The position numbers and the translations under genes were made by a program. A DNA stretch of 64,000 nt from a virus. The stretch spans positions 1 through 64,000 of the IMG/VR virus record IMGVR_UViG_3300013113_000555; one strand, given 5' to 3'. This document shows, in pieces, positions 15,576 through 24,742 of this stretch (the stretch's first letter is position 1; each line of letters starts with the position of its first letter). The notes under the pieces are model-generated. The model worked only from the letters and a program-made list of their open reading frames with translations. It was not told the origin of the DNA and did not search any database.

Positions 15576-16561
15576 CAACAGATATTATTAAAGAGTATGG
15601 GGATGTTTTATTAGATGCTTCTTTCATAGTTGATAACCCGCCTCCAATTATATCAGTAAGTCCAAAGCTTGATATTGCATTGGGTGGTGGTGTTCCAGAG
15701 GGATGTCTATTTATTATGACAGGTCCAGAAAAGATTGGTAAGACCGTTCATGCTTTACAGTTTTGTAAAAACGCACAAGCGGTAAAAACAGAAGAAAAAA
15801 AAGAAAGAAACGTTTACTATGGAAATATAGAAGGCAGGTTAAAAAAGAGAGACCTAGAAGGAATCAACGGGCTAGACTATTCACCTGAGCATTTTAAGGT
15901 TGTAGGATCGAAGAAGGGGAATATTCTATCTGGAGAAAAATATCTAGGCATTTTTGATAACGTTATTCATAACGACCCTCATGCTGTTTGCGTAATTGAC
16001 TCTTTCTCTGCGTTAGCAGCAGAAGCAGAACTTGTGGGAGACATTACCGATACTCAAGTAGCAGCAATGAATCGTTATTTAAGTAAGTTTACTAGAAGGT
16101 TTGCAAATGTACTTCCAATCAATAGGGTCACGCTTGTTGGAATCACCCATCTTATGGCAAATATAAATAAGTTTGGTGCAGGCAAGAGTAAGGTAGAGAA
16201 ATCGGGAAATGCCCTCAAATATGCACAGGATGTTAAACTTTGGGCAACACATAAAAAACCACTAATGCAGGGAGAAACACAAATTGGTCAAGAAGTCTTT
16301 TGGGTTGTAGAAAATTCTGCGATTGGAGCACCGGGTCAAAAAGTAAGCAGTATTATTAAATATGGCAGAGGCATATGGAACGAATATGAACTCGCTCAAT
16401 TAGCCAAAGACTTTGGGGTTGTTGAGGGAAAAACATGGATGAAATTACCGAATGGTGAGAAGGTTCAAGGGATGTCTAATTTTGCAACTTATCTAGAAAA
16501 CAATCCTGAGTATTACACTGAACTAAAACAACAAGTGTTTGAAATAATAGGTATATCATGA
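15572..16561 (+). CDS. RecA-like recombinase (UvsX/RecA family)
   Basis: This 329-residue ATPase forms the strand-exchange filament in homologous recombination. It has a Walker A motif GPEKIGKT (about residues 51-58), a Walker B strand AVCVIDSFSALA, and loop residues near GITHLMANINKFG that correspond to the RecA L1/L2 DNA-binding region. The C-terminal YGRGIWNEYELAQLAKDFGVV is like the end of bacterial RecA (GISKEGEL.D.....I..KSG.WY). It is shorter than bacterial RecA (about 350), as usual for phage versions. Confidence 0.88.
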   Translation: MTTDIIKEYGDVLLDASFIVDNPPPIISVSPKLDIALGGGVPEGCLFIMTGPEKIGKTVHALQFCKNAQAVKTEEKKERNVYYGNIEGRLKKRDLEGINGLDYSPEHFKVVGSKKGNILSGEKYLGIFDNVIHNDPHAVCVIDSFSALAAEAELVGDITDTQVAAMNRYLSKFTRRFANVLPINRVTLVGITHLMANINKFGAGKSKVEKSGNALKYAQDVKLWATHKKPLMQGETQIGQEVFWVVENSAIGAPGQKVSSIIKYGRGIWNEYELAQLAKDFGVVEGKTWMKLPNGEKVQGMSNFATYLENNPEYYTELKQQVFEIIGIS

Positions 16562-16968
16562 AGGTAAGAGACTTGGAGGGAAATATCACTGCGTGGAAAC
16601 TAACCGGACAAATAGTTACGGCTACAGATAAAAGGTCTAGGTCTAAACTACACGTTAGGGCTAGAAAAATTTTATATGAGATGTTTCCTACAATGAAGAT
16701 TTTAGAGGAAGTTCCTATCAAGCCAAGAGGCAGCAAGACTCAATACTTAGACTTCTACATAAACCAAATTAAGCTCGCAGTAGAAGTTCATGGACAACAG
16801 CACTATAAGTTTAATACTATGTTTCATGCTTCTGCAAGAGACTTTCTTAACCAAAAGAAAAACGATGCAGATAAACAAGAGTGGTGTTGGCTAAATAATA
16901 TAACACATATTGAACTACCCTATAATGAGGACATAGAGCAATGGAAGAACAAAATAATACTCCGTTAG
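16558..16968 (+). CDS. Probable PD-(D/E)xK-type endonuclease
   Basis: This gene encodes 136 residues. The segment YLDFYINQIKLAVEVHGQQHY (about residues 63-83) has the D...(V)EVxGxxHY pattern of very-short-patch-repair-like and DUF559-like nucleases, with a downstream conserved K (KKNDADKQEWCW) and an IELPYNED strand. Such enzymes cut DNA, often at junctions or as homing nucleases. It overlaps the recA-like stop by ATGA, which suggests a recombination role. Confidence 0.65.
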   Translation: MKVRDLEGNITAWKLTGQIVTATDKRSRSKLHVRARKILYEMFPTMKILEEVPIKPRGSKTQYLDFYINQIKLAVEVHGQQHYKFNTMFHASARDFLNQKKNDADKQEWCWLNNITHIELPYNEDIEQWKNKIILR

Positions 16969-17423
16969 CAAGAATGCATAAACTTGAGAGTATGCTTGAT
17001 GAATATGAAGGTAAAATAGGTTTATCTCAATTTCAAGAGCAAGGCGATGATAGTGTTAAAAAATACCTATCTATGACAAGAGAGCAGATGGAAAAGTTAT
17101 CTCCAATAGATTGTGCTGAAATAGCTATTACTTTGGGCGGCTTTTCTTTTTATTTACAAAGATGCTACAACAGAGAAAACGCTAGGGTTGACTGGGCTTC
17201 AAATGTTTTAAAACAAATAATCTCAGGCAAAGAACAACAATTTAGAGGTTCTTGGGAAAGTCAGTTTTCTCAAGCTATAAATAATGATGATTATGCTAGT
17301 GGCTTACTAAAACTTAAAAATTATGCACAACAAAGAGCAAATAGAATAACATATTTAGCTTCTTCTTGTAAGCATATGAGCGAATTATACAAAAACCTAC
17401 AGTTAGCAAAGGCTATGAAATAA
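16941..17423 (+). CDS. Hypothetical helical protein, possible recombination mediator
   Basis: This 160-residue protein is mostly alpha-helical with Arg/Lys-rich helices in its C-terminal half (KLKNYAQQRANRITYLASSC, KHMSELYKNLQLAKAMK). Size, helical content and place next to the RecA-like gene resemble the T4 UvsY mediator, but sequence identity is not evident. It overlaps the nuclease by 28 bases and the next gene by TAATG. Confidence 0.6.
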   Translation: MEEQNNTPLARMHKLESMLDEYEGKIGLSQFQEQGDDSVKKYLSMTREQMEKLSPIDCAEIAITLGGFSFYLQRCYNRENARVDWASNVLKQIISGKEQQFRGSWESQFSQAINNDDYASGLLKLKNYAQQRANRITYLASSCKHMSELYKNLQLAKAMK

Positions 17424-17947
17424 TGGATGATGAAACCAAGATTTTACTAAAACAACTTTTAAGCAAGTTAGACCCAGAAGATATAGAAGAAGTTTTATCA
17501 GTTGGAGAAAAGAAAGAAGAAGAACCAGAAAAAAATGAAGGCTCTGCTCATGTTATAAACAAAAGAAGGGGTAGCGGAAAAAACAAAAGAAATAATAATA
17601 GACAAGTAGGAAATAGAAAAGCTAAAAAATCTAAAAAAAGAAAGAAGGCAGGAAAGGGAAAACAATGTAGAACAGAACCTATGAATATTGACGGAAATCG
17701 TGAAAATAAATTCACAGACTTCATTAGCGGCGTACAATTATCTGGGGCCGAAAGAGAAGAGATGACAGAAGCAAAAAATGAAGATAAGAAAAACAAAGGT
17801 CGTACATTCAAATTACCAGCAAGACCAAGTTCTACAATAGAAGTAGAATGTTGTGTCTGTGGTGATGAGTGGGATGTTTCTGCTGCTCTTGTATTGGACC
17901 CTGATAGATGGAAATGTAATTCTTGTTCTACTCAAGCGGGATGGTAA
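17423..17947 (+). CDS. Basic low-complexity protein with zinc-ribbon end
   Basis: This gene encodes 174 residues. An acidic N-terminal helix (DDETKILLKQLLSKLDPEDI) is followed by a strongly Lys/Arg/Asn-rich region (about residues 48-82) and a C-terminal zinc-ribbon with CCVCG and CNSC. The two Cys pairs are 20-25 residues apart. It may bind DNA or RNA. No family is recognised. It lies directly upstream of the helicase. Confidence 0.65.
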   Translation: MDDETKILLKQLLSKLDPEDIEEVLSVGEKKEEEPEKNEGSAHVINKRRGSGKNKRNNNRQVGNRKAKKSKKRKKAGKGKQCRTEPMNIDGNRENKFTDFISGVQLSGAEREEMTEAKNEDKKNKGRTFKLPARPSSTIEVECCVCGDEWDVSAALVLDPDRWKCNSCSTQAGW

Positions 17948-17950
17948 AAT

Positions 17951-19402
17951 ATGGTTTTGTCGGATGCTGCTGCTGAACGTGCTGTTCTTGCAGGGATTTG
18001 TAAGTATGGTTCAGAAGCATACTTTGATGTTGCAGATATAGTGGATGATTCTTCTTTTACAGTTGATTCTAATTCTGTAATTTTTGCCTGTGTAAAAAGA
18101 CTGTTAGAAGATGATGATACAAGAAAGATAGACGTACCTAGTATTCTTTCTTCTGCTAAAGAAATCGGTTTAAACGACTTTTTTAATAATAATAATGAAT
18201 TATCTCATCTAGGTGCTATCCTTAAATTCCCTGTATTGTTTGACAATATCAGGAAGTTTGGTGCTAAGATTAGAAAGCTTCAAATTGCTCGTTTAATGTA
18301 CGATCAGTTGGAGCAAACCAAAGACCAATATCTACAGATAAAAGGTGATGAACCTATATCAAAAATTCTTGGTCTAGCCGAAGAATCTATATTTGATTTT
18401 ACATCACTTCTTAATGACCATGACGATGCTCCTGAGTTATTGTTTGGAGACCTAGAAGAATATCTAATAGATCGTGCAGGCAATAGAGTAGATCAAATAG
18501 GTATTCCAACTGGTTTTCCTAAATTTGATTTTTCTATTGGTGGAGGTCTAAGAAAGGGTAGTGTAAATGTTATCGGTGCTAGAACCAAGGTAGGTAAAAG
18601 TCTTATTGGTCTTAATATGGGTAAAAATATCGCAGAACAAGGCATACCTGTATTATATCTAGATACTGAAATGACAAAGAAAGATCAGCAAAACAGAGGT
18701 GGAGCAATGGCTTCATTTAATACTTCTGGCAAGTCTAGTATCAACGAGATTGAAACGGGTAAATACGCTGATGATGATTTTAAGAAAAACAATATGATAG
18801 ATTTAGCTAAAAAGCTAAAAGACCTTCCTTTTTATCATAAAAACATTGGCGGCAGAGCGTTTGAAGACCAACTATCAATTATGAGAAGATGGCTTGCCAA
18901 AGTTGTTGGTATAAACGAAGAAGGCAAAGCTAACGACTGCGTTATCGTATACGATTATCTTAAATTGATGGAAGCTGCTGAGTTAGCTAAAACAGATATG
19001 AAAGAGTTTCAACTGCTGGGCTTTATGATGACTTCCCTACACAACTTCTGCTTGAGATATGAGATTCCCATTCTTAACTTCATTCAATTAAATAGAGATG
19101 GAATTAGCAAAGAATCAACTGATGCTGCTAGTGGTTCAGATAGAATCATGTGGCTATGCTCTAACTTTACTATTTACAAAGAAAAATCAGATGAGGAAAT
19201 TGCTAAAGACGGTCCTGAAAATGGAAACAGAAAACTTGTTCCTATTATTGCTAGACAGGGAGAAGGACTAGAGGGTGGCGACTATATTAATGTTTTGATG
19301 AGAGGTGCATATGCGAAACTTGAAGAAGGTATGACCGCATACGAACTAGAAGATGGAGGATCAGATGACGACGAAACACCAGAAGAAGATATCGCGTTCT
19401 AA
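17951..19402 (+). CDS. dnaB: Replicative DNA helicase, DnaB-type
   Basis: This hexameric 5'-3' helicase unwinds DNA at the replication fork. The 483-residue protein has the N-terminal DnaB domain (AAERAVLAGICKYG to about residue 110) and a RecA-like motor with Walker A GARTKVGKS (about 209-217). LYLDTEM follows (H1a region), then Walker B CVIVYDYLKL (about 335), IPILNFIQLNRDG (motif H3 region) and SDRIMWLC (H4). The length fits DnaB. It overlaps the primase gene, so helicase and primase are produced together. Confidence 0.9.
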   Translation: MVLSDAAAERAVLAGICKYGSEAYFDVADIVDDSSFTVDSNSVIFACVKRLLEDDDTRKIDVPSILSSAKEIGLNDFFNNNNELSHLGAILKFPVLFDNIRKFGAKIRKLQIARLMYDQLEQTKDQYLQIKGDEPISKILGLAEESIFDFTSLLNDHDDAPELLFGDLEEYLIDRAGNRVDQIGIPTGFPKFDFSIGGGLRKGSVNVIGARTKVGKSLIGLNMGKNIAEQGIPVLYLDTEMTKKDQQNRGGAMASFNTSGKSSINEIETGKYADDDFKKNNMIDLAKKLKDLPFYHKNIGGRAFEDQLSIMRRWLAKVVGINEEGKANDCVIVYDYLKLMEAAELAKTDMKEFQLLGFMMTSLHNFCLRYEIPILNFIQLNRDGISKESTDAASGSDRIMWLCSNFTIYKEKSDEEIAKDGPENGNRKLVPIIARQGEGLEGGDYINVLMRGAYAKLEEGMTAYELEDGGSDDDETPEEDIAF

Positions 19403-20525
19403 GTATAAGGATCAAGGTAAGTTAAATCAGCTTACAGATATTGTTCTTGAAAATATAGAAGATATATACGAGTATTTTGATGCCAAGCACCATAAGGGTG
19501 CTAAGGTCATATTTTCAAACTGTTTTATTCATGGTGGAGATAATAAAACAGCCTTGAACCTTTATTATGATGCAGACTATAGAGTGCATTATAAATGCAG
19601 AACTCACGGTTGCGAGAAGTATTTCGGTACTTCACTGCTTTCTATGGTTAGAGGTGGACTATCCAAAGTTAAGCACGACTGGAAAGTACCGGGAGACAGA
19701 ACCGTAAGCTTTGAGCAAACGGTAGACTTTTTGTTAAATATGTTCGATTTAAAATTCGGAGATATAAAACCTCAAAAAGTAAACATGGGCAACCATGAGT
19801 TTTGCAAGGTTGTAAGCAATCTCGCTCCAGAAAATAAAATCGCAGGAACCATAGATAGAGAATATTACAGGTCAAAAGTAGAAATACCGTCTCAATATTT
19901 TTTACAAAGAGATTATAGTATAGAAGTGTTGGATGACTATGATGTTGGTACTTGTCATACTTATGGCAAACCCTTTTTTAATAGAGCAGTAGTACCAATA
20001 TATGACGATGAAGGACAGATGATTATAGGTTTTACAGGTAGAAGTATATTTGAACAATGTAAAAAATGCAGTTCCTATCATAATCCTGAAAAAGATTGTT
20101 TTCATTTTCCAAAATGGAGACACACAAAAGGCTTCCAAAAGGAAAAGGTATTGTATAATTATTGGAGAGCTAAAAAACATATTCAAGAATCAGGCGTTGC
20201 TATTTTAGTAGAATCTCCTGGGAATGTTTGGAGGCTAGAAGAAGCAGGTATACACAATTCTTTAGGCTTGTTTGGCACAGTATTGAATACTCCCCAAAAA
20301 CAACTTATAGATGAATCTGGAGCAATGTCTGTCATACTTATTATGGATAATGACGATCATGGTGCTGGTGAGAAAGCAGCGTATGCTATAAAAGAACAAT
20401 TAGATAGAACATACAGAGTATTCATTGTTAATGTTAATAAAGAAGATGTTGGCGAAATGAATACAAATGAAATAACCGATGAAATTTTACCTTTTATTAA
20501 TCAAGCTAGGGAGATTTACAAATGA
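19365..20525 (+). CDS. DNA primase, DnaG-like with zinc finger and TOPRIM
   Basis: Makes RNA primers at the fork. The ATG at 19365 has GGAGG six bases upstream and is preferred to the ATG at 19353. The 386-residue protein has a zinc-binding N-terminus (CFIHGG with CRTHGC, near residues 48-77), a core domain with FFNRAVVPIYDDEGQMIGF-like sequence (VVPIYD.. IGFTGRS), and a TOPRIM domain with AILVESPGNVWRL (about 278) and ILIMDNDDHGAGE (about 325), holding the metal-binding Glu and Asp residues. It overlaps the helicase gene by 38 bases. Confidence 0.88.
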   Translation: MTTKHQKKISRSKYKDQGKLNQLTDIVLENIEDIYEYFDAKHHKGAKVIFSNCFIHGGDNKTALNLYYDADYRVHYKCRTHGCEKYFGTSLLSMVRGGLSKVKHDWKVPGDRTVSFEQTVDFLLNMFDLKFGDIKPQKVNMGNHEFCKVVSNLAPENKIAGTIDREYYRSKVEIPSQYFLQRDYSIEVLDDYDVGTCHTYGKPFFNRAVVPIYDDEGQMIIGFTGRSIFEQCKKCSSYHNPEKDCFHFPKWRHTKGFQKEKVLYNYWRAKKHIQESGVAILVESPGNVWRLEEAGIHNSLGLFGTVLNTPQKQLIDESGAMSVILIMDNDDHGAGEKAAYAIKEQLDRTYRVFIVNVNKEDVGEMNTNEITDEILPFINQAREIYK

Positions 20526-20770
20526 GTCACAAAGAATACGCTTTAAACTTTCTTGAAAGCAAGCTACAGGCAGACTATGCGGCGGCAAAAATGTCTTTAG
20601 AATTATTGCTTGAGGAAGGCGTTGGCGTAGGAGAACACTCTACAAAAGATTTTACAGACAATCTTATGGAAGCATTAGAACAGTTAGATCGTGCAGAAAG
20701 TATGATAGATACTCTAGAAGCACACTACGCTGTTGTTTTAGGATCGGGGAGAAAGAAAACTGATGACTAA
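20522..20770 (+). CDS. Small helical hypothetical protein
   Basis: This gene encodes 82 residues, mostly helical, with two likely coiled-coil or helical-hairpin segments (YALNFLESKLQADYAAAKMS; LMEALEQLDRAESMIDTLEA). It overlaps the primase by ATGA and the kinase by eight bases. No family is recognised. Confidence 0.6.
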   Translation: MSHKEYALNFLESKLQADYAAAKMSLELLLEEGVGVGEHSTKDFTDNLMEALEQLDRAESMIDTLEAHYAVVLGSGRKKTDD

Positions 20771-21515
20771 GATTATAGGATTTGCTGGAAAAAAACAAAG
20801 CGGTAAAGATACCTCCTGTAACTTTATATTGATGCTTAAAATGATTGAGCTAGGAGTTTGTAAAAATGCTAGACTTAATGAAGATGGAAAAATAGAAGTT
20901 TCAGATATATTTGGTCAATGTAAGGATGGTTTAGATTATTTTGAGTTTTCAAAAAAGCATGTTGATGTAGACAGGGTTCTTGATGCAATATCAAGTGAAA
21001 TTAAGACTTATTACTTAGCTGATCCTTTAAAGCGTATAGCTATTGATATTTTTGGCTTGCCAGAAGATAAGGTATATGGAACAGATGATGACAAGAACGA
21101 GCTTACTCATCTACTATGGGAAAATATGCCGGGAATTTATCACCAATCGGGACCAATGACCATTCGTGAGTTTTTGCAGTATCTAGGTTCTGATGTGTTT
21201 AGAAAAATTAATTCCGAGGTTTGGCTAGATACCTTATTTAGAAGAATTAAAAAAGATAACTCTAGACTAGCACTTATTGGTGACATTAGATTTGAAAACG
21301 AAATAGAAGGCTGTAAATCTAAAGAAGCGATAGTGTTAGGGTTGACCAAAGATAAGTTTAAATCAGCAGACAGTCATACTAGTGAAAATGTTAATATTGA
21401 TCTATGTTCTAAGATAATTAATAACGAGAAACTAAATATAGCAGAACAAAATAAAGAAATCTATTTCGCACTGAAAGAACTTGGTTGCGATATACTACCA
21501 AACTTAGGAGTTTAA
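20763..21515 (+). CDS. Deoxynucleoside monophosphate kinase-like P-loop protein
   Basis: This 250-residue protein starts TKIIGFAGKKQSGKDT with the P-loop GKKQSGKDT (residues 9-17). YYLADPLKRIAIDIFGL and IREFLQYLGSDVFRKI follow, then LIGDIRFENEIEG, the order seen in phage dNMP kinases of the T4 gp1/DUF type. The enzyme would phosphorylate dNMPs (perhaps dTMP, dGMP or a modified dNMP) to diphosphates for replication. Specificity cannot be told from sequence alone. Confidence 0.75.
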   Translation: MTKIIGFAGKKQSGKDTSCNFILMLKMIELGVCKNARLNEDGKIEVSDIFGQCKDGLDYFEFSKKHVDVDRVLDAISSEIKTYYLADPLKRIAIDIFGLPEDKVYGTDDDKNELTHLLWENMPGIYHQSGPMTIREFLQYLGSDVFRKINSEVWLDTLFRRIKKDNSRLALIGDIRFENEIEGCKSKEAIVLGLTKDKFKSADSHTSENVNIDLCSKIINNEKLNIAEQNKEIYFALKELGCDILPNLGV

Positions 21516-22616
21516 ATGGGAATCCCAATCGTATACTTTAGGAGCAGTTCTTTCAACACACATCGAATGTGTCCTATGCAATTCTATATTGAATACACAT
21601 TAGGTATCAGAGGAAAGGGTGGCAAGAAAGCAGACAAAGGTACTATTACTCATAAGATATTAGAGATTGCCGCTTTGTGTCAAAAGGCAGAACAGTCTGG
21701 TATAAAGGTAATCAATGATTCTGATATTGGAGAAGTCATTACAGATGATTATACTCCAGAGTATTTTAATGCTATGGCGGCTAGAGTTTACGAATTTTAT
21801 ACTTCTCAATGGACGCACCATAATGAAAAACCTAGAACTAGGTGGCGTGAAAAAGATTTTGAAGATTGTGTAAGTTGGGCTTGGAAGGCTTTAAAGTATA
21901 GAGATGGGTGGTTTGACCCAAGGCAAAGAAAAATTGTTGATGTGGAACCACATTTTGACATTACTCTTGAAGAAGATTGGGCAAAATACGAATATCCAGA
22001 GCATAATTTAGATGGCTACCTCTCTTTAAAGGGAACAATCGACCTTATAACAGACGTTAGCGAAGAAGGTGGAGAAAAGGTATATGAAGTAGTTGATTGG
22101 AAAACTGGACAAAGAAAAGATTGGGCTACAGGTAAAGAATATACTCAGGCGAATTTATTTGACAATGCACAGTTAAGAATGTATCACTATGCCTGCAAGC
22201 ATCTTTATCCTGACGTAAGTACGTTTCTAGTTACAATTTACTACATAAATACAGGCGGTCCTTATACAGTTCATTTTCAAGATTCAGATATGGATCAAAC
22301 CATAGAAATTATCAAAAAGAAGTTTGAAACTATTAGGGATACAGAACAACCATTAGTAATACCAGAATTTAATAGAAAGGAATCTTGGAAGTGTAAAACG
22401 CTTTGCGATGCTGGAAAAACCACTTTTAAAGACACTCATGTTTTACCTATAGTGGAAAAGAGAGTAGGGCAAAGAACGTGCTATGGCGATACTATGACTC
22501 AGTGTGAGCAAATACGTCTAGCTATACAACAAAAGGGTATTGACTGGGTTACTAAAAATTATGTTCACCCAGATCATGTTCATGGACACTACAAAGCACC
22601 GGGATCAACTGAATGA
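21516..22616 (+). CDS. PD-(D/E)xK nuclease, RecB/Cas4-like
   Basis: This 366-residue protein starts with SSSFNTHRMCPMQFYIEYTLGI and GTITHKILE, the N-terminal motif of RecB-family exonucleases (SxSxxxxxxxCPxxFxxxY...G...H..LE). The catalytic pattern follows: GTIDLITD with Asp (about 171), then VYEVVDWKTGQ (E-x-K type, about 188-196), and YTQANLFDNAQLRMYHYAC with the QL..Y motif. C-terminal Cys residues (CKTLCDAG, CYGDTMTQC) might bind an iron-sulfur cluster. It could trim DNA ends for the adjacent recombinase and polymerase. Confidence 0.8.
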   Translation: MGIPIVYFRSSSFNTHRMCPMQFYIEYTLGIRGKGGKKADKGTITHKILEIAALCQKAEQSGIKVINDSDIGEVITDDYTPEYFNAMAARVYEFYTSQWTHHNEKPRTRWREKDFEDCVSWAWKALKYRDGWFDPRQRKIVDVEPHFDITLEEDWAKYEYPEHNLDGYLSLKGTIDLITDVSEEGGEKVYEVVDWKTGQRKDWATGKEYTQANLFDNAQLRMYHYACKHLYPDVSTFLVTIYYINTGGPYTVHFQDSDMDQTIEIIKKKFETIRDTEQPLVIPEFNRKESWKCKTLCDAGKTTFKDTHVLPIVEKRVGQRTCYGDTMTQCEQIRLAIQQKGIDWVTKNYVHPDHVHGHYKAPGSTE

Positions 22617-24499
22617 AAAAGAAAACTTATACGCCATTACATTGTCATAGCGAGTACTCTTTGCTTGATGGACTAAGCAAGTGTTCTGATATTTCAGAAA
22701 GAATACAAGAGATTGGTTCTTCTGCTTGTGCTATTACAGATCATGGTTCTGTAAGTGGTGCTGTGGATTTTAGCAAAGAAATGCAGACTGCTGGTTTGCA
22801 ACCTTTGCTTGGTTGCGAACTTTATGTTTGCGAAGGCTCTGTTCTTGAAAAGAGCAAAGATAATAGAAAGTTAAGTCATCAGGTGGTGATTGCTAAAAAT
22901 CATCAAGGCTGGTTTGATCTTTTATCTATGGTTTCTATGTCCAATAAAAAAGAACATTTTTACCATAAGCCAAGAATCGACATTGATATTCTAGCCATGC
23001 TAGGTTCTCAAAAAAACCTAGTCTCATTTAGCGGTCATCTTGGTTCAATATTAGCAAATGCTATTACAGATGGTGAAAGGCTTGATCCTGATTGGATGAA
23101 AAAGGGGGTTGCCAAAGCTAAAGACCTAGAGCTTATTTTTGGCAAAGGTAATTTCTTTATTGAGATTCAATTAATTGATTCCAAAATTAATAAATTTGCT
23201 GGTTCTGTAGCAAATGCTTTAAGGCAAATCTCGAAAGTAACAAAAATCCCCTGTGTGGCTACACCAGACGCTCATTATTGCAGAAGGGAGGATGCAGAGG
23301 ATCAGCGTATACTTTTGTGTACAGCATTGAAGAAAACGATCCCTCAAGTCCAAAGAGAACTAAAGCAGGGAACAGCTAGTAATGTACTGAAAACAAACTT
23401 TCTTTCAAATAACTATCATATCCCCACTTATGAAGATATGATTGAATTTCATACAGAAGAAGAACTAGCTAATACTAATCTAATTCTTGACATGTGTGAA
23501 AACTACAATATTATGAAGTCGCCCGATCCGCCAGAGTTTAGTTGTCCCGATGGTATGAGTCCAGAAGAATACCTCAGAAAGCTTTGTAGGGACGGATGGA
23601 ATAAAAAGATGAAAGGATTTGATAAAACATCAGAACTATTTAATAAATATGGAAACAGGGTTAATCATGAATTGGAAGTGTTCACATCTATCGGTTTATC
23701 CAGCTATTTTCTTATCATTGATGACATTCTTAATTTTGTTAGGAGTAAAGGATATATCACAGGACCGGGTCGTGGAAGTGCTGCTGGCTGTATGGTTTCC
23801 AACCTACTTAATATCACACAAGTAGACCCAATACCCTACAAGTTAATCTTTGAAAGGTTTTATAATGCTGGTCGTAACGCACCCGGTAAAATCTCTTGGC
23901 CCGATATTGACTTTGATATTCCAAAAGAGGCAAGAGAAGAAACTATTGAGTATATTAGAGACAAGTACGGTGAAGAAAATGTTGCACAGATTATTACTTT
24001 TCAAAAACTAAAAGGTAAGGCAGCACTTACTAGAGTTATGGCTTCTAGAGGTAACGTTTCATTTGATGAACAGAAAGCTATAACAAAATGTTTACAAGAC
24101 GAGAATAAAATTTCTGACGAATTGCAAGATATTGAAGATGAATATGGTTATTCTTCTAGTATACTTTGGGCATTGGAAAATACCCCGCAGAAGCTAAAGA
24201 ACTGGTGCTATATTGGCAAAGAAGGTAATTTAGAAGGAAGGATGGCTAAGGTGTTTGAACAGGCTATTAGGATCGAGGGTACAAAAATTATTTCTGGCAA
24301 ACATGCCGCAGGCGTTATCGTTTCGAGAAAACCGATTAGTGAATCATGTCCTATGGTGCTAGATAATAAAGGTAAAAATCAATTAGCAGGATTTGAAGGG
24401 CCGAGTTGTGAAGATGTAGGACTTCTTAAACTAGACTGCCTAGCTATTAGAGGATTAGATAAAGTTATGGACGTTGTTAAAATTGTAGCAGGAGAATAA
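22613..24499 (+). CDS. dnaE: DNA polymerase III alpha subunit, N-terminal half (split gene)
   Basis: This 628-residue protein has the PHP domain first (HCHSEYSLLDG, ITDHGSVSG, DAHYCRREDA). The C-family palm comes next: GPGRGSAAGCMVSN (about residue 383), PDIDFDIP (about 429) with two catalytic Asp, and LLKLDCLAIRGL (about 607), which aligns with the third catalytic Asp region of E. coli DnaE (VKFDFLGLRTL). The protein ends about 20 residues later. The fingers and C-terminal domains are in a second gene at 25431. No intein-like sequence is seen at the end. It overlaps the nuclease gene by ATGA. Confidence 0.9.
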   Translation: MKKKTYTPLHCHSEYSLLDGLSKCSDISERIQEIGSSACAITDHGSVSGAVDFSKEMQTAGLQPLLGCELYVCEGSVLEKSKDNRKLSHQVVIAKNHQGWFDLLSMVSMSNKKEHFYHKPRIDIDILAMLGSQKNLVSFSGHLGSILANAITDGERLDPDWMKKGVAKAKDLELIFGKGNFFIEIQLIDSKINKFAGSVANALRQISKVTKIPCVATPDAHYCRREDAEDQRILLCTALKKTIPQVQRELKQGTASNVLKTNFLSNNYHIPTYEDMIEFHTEEELANTNLILDMCENYNIMKSPDPPEFSCPDGMSPEEYLRKLCRDGWNKKMKGFDKTSELFNKYGNRVNHELEVFTSIGLSSYFLIIDDILNFVRSKGYITGPGRGSAAGCMVSNLLNITQVDPIPYKLIFERFYNAGRNAPGKISWPDIDFDIPKEAREETIEYIRDKYGEENVAQIITFQKLKGKAALTRVMASRGNVSFDEQKAITKCLQDENKISDELQDIEDEYGYSSSILWALENTPQKLKNWCYIGKEGNLEGRMAKVFEQAIRIEGTKIISGKHAAGVIVSRKPISESCPMVLDNKGKNQLAGFEGPSCEDVGLLKLDCLAIRGLDKVMDVVKIVAGE

Positions 24500-24742
24500 A
24501 TGGATACTAAAAGTAAAATGTACGCAAAATTCATGCAAGATATGATGAAACTATCTCTCGAATACCCCTTTATACAAAAGGTTGTTGTATCGAAAGGTGC
24601 TTATGAGCTAACTTGTAATCATTTGGATGATATTACACAGCAAGAACATGGGGCCGTACAAAAACATATTGAGCAAAATCCAGAAACGGGTTGTGTGAGG
24701 TTTGAAAATATATACATTGTACCTTCGGAGGAATTAAAATGA
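24500..24742 (+). CDS. Small hypothetical protein between the polymerase halves
   Basis: This gene encodes 80 residues starting directly after the polymerase N-half stop; it overlaps the exonuclease gene by ATGA. An N-terminal Met-rich helix (MYAKFMQDMMKLSLEY) precedes a small alpha/beta region with two Cys (ELTCNHLDD, TGCVRFENIYIV). No family is recognised. Its place suggests a possible partner of the polymerase. Confidence 0.6.
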   Translation: MDTKSKMYAKFMQDMMKLSLEYPFIQKVVVSKGAYELTCNHLDDITQQEHGAVQKHIEQNPETGCVRFENIYIVPSEELK

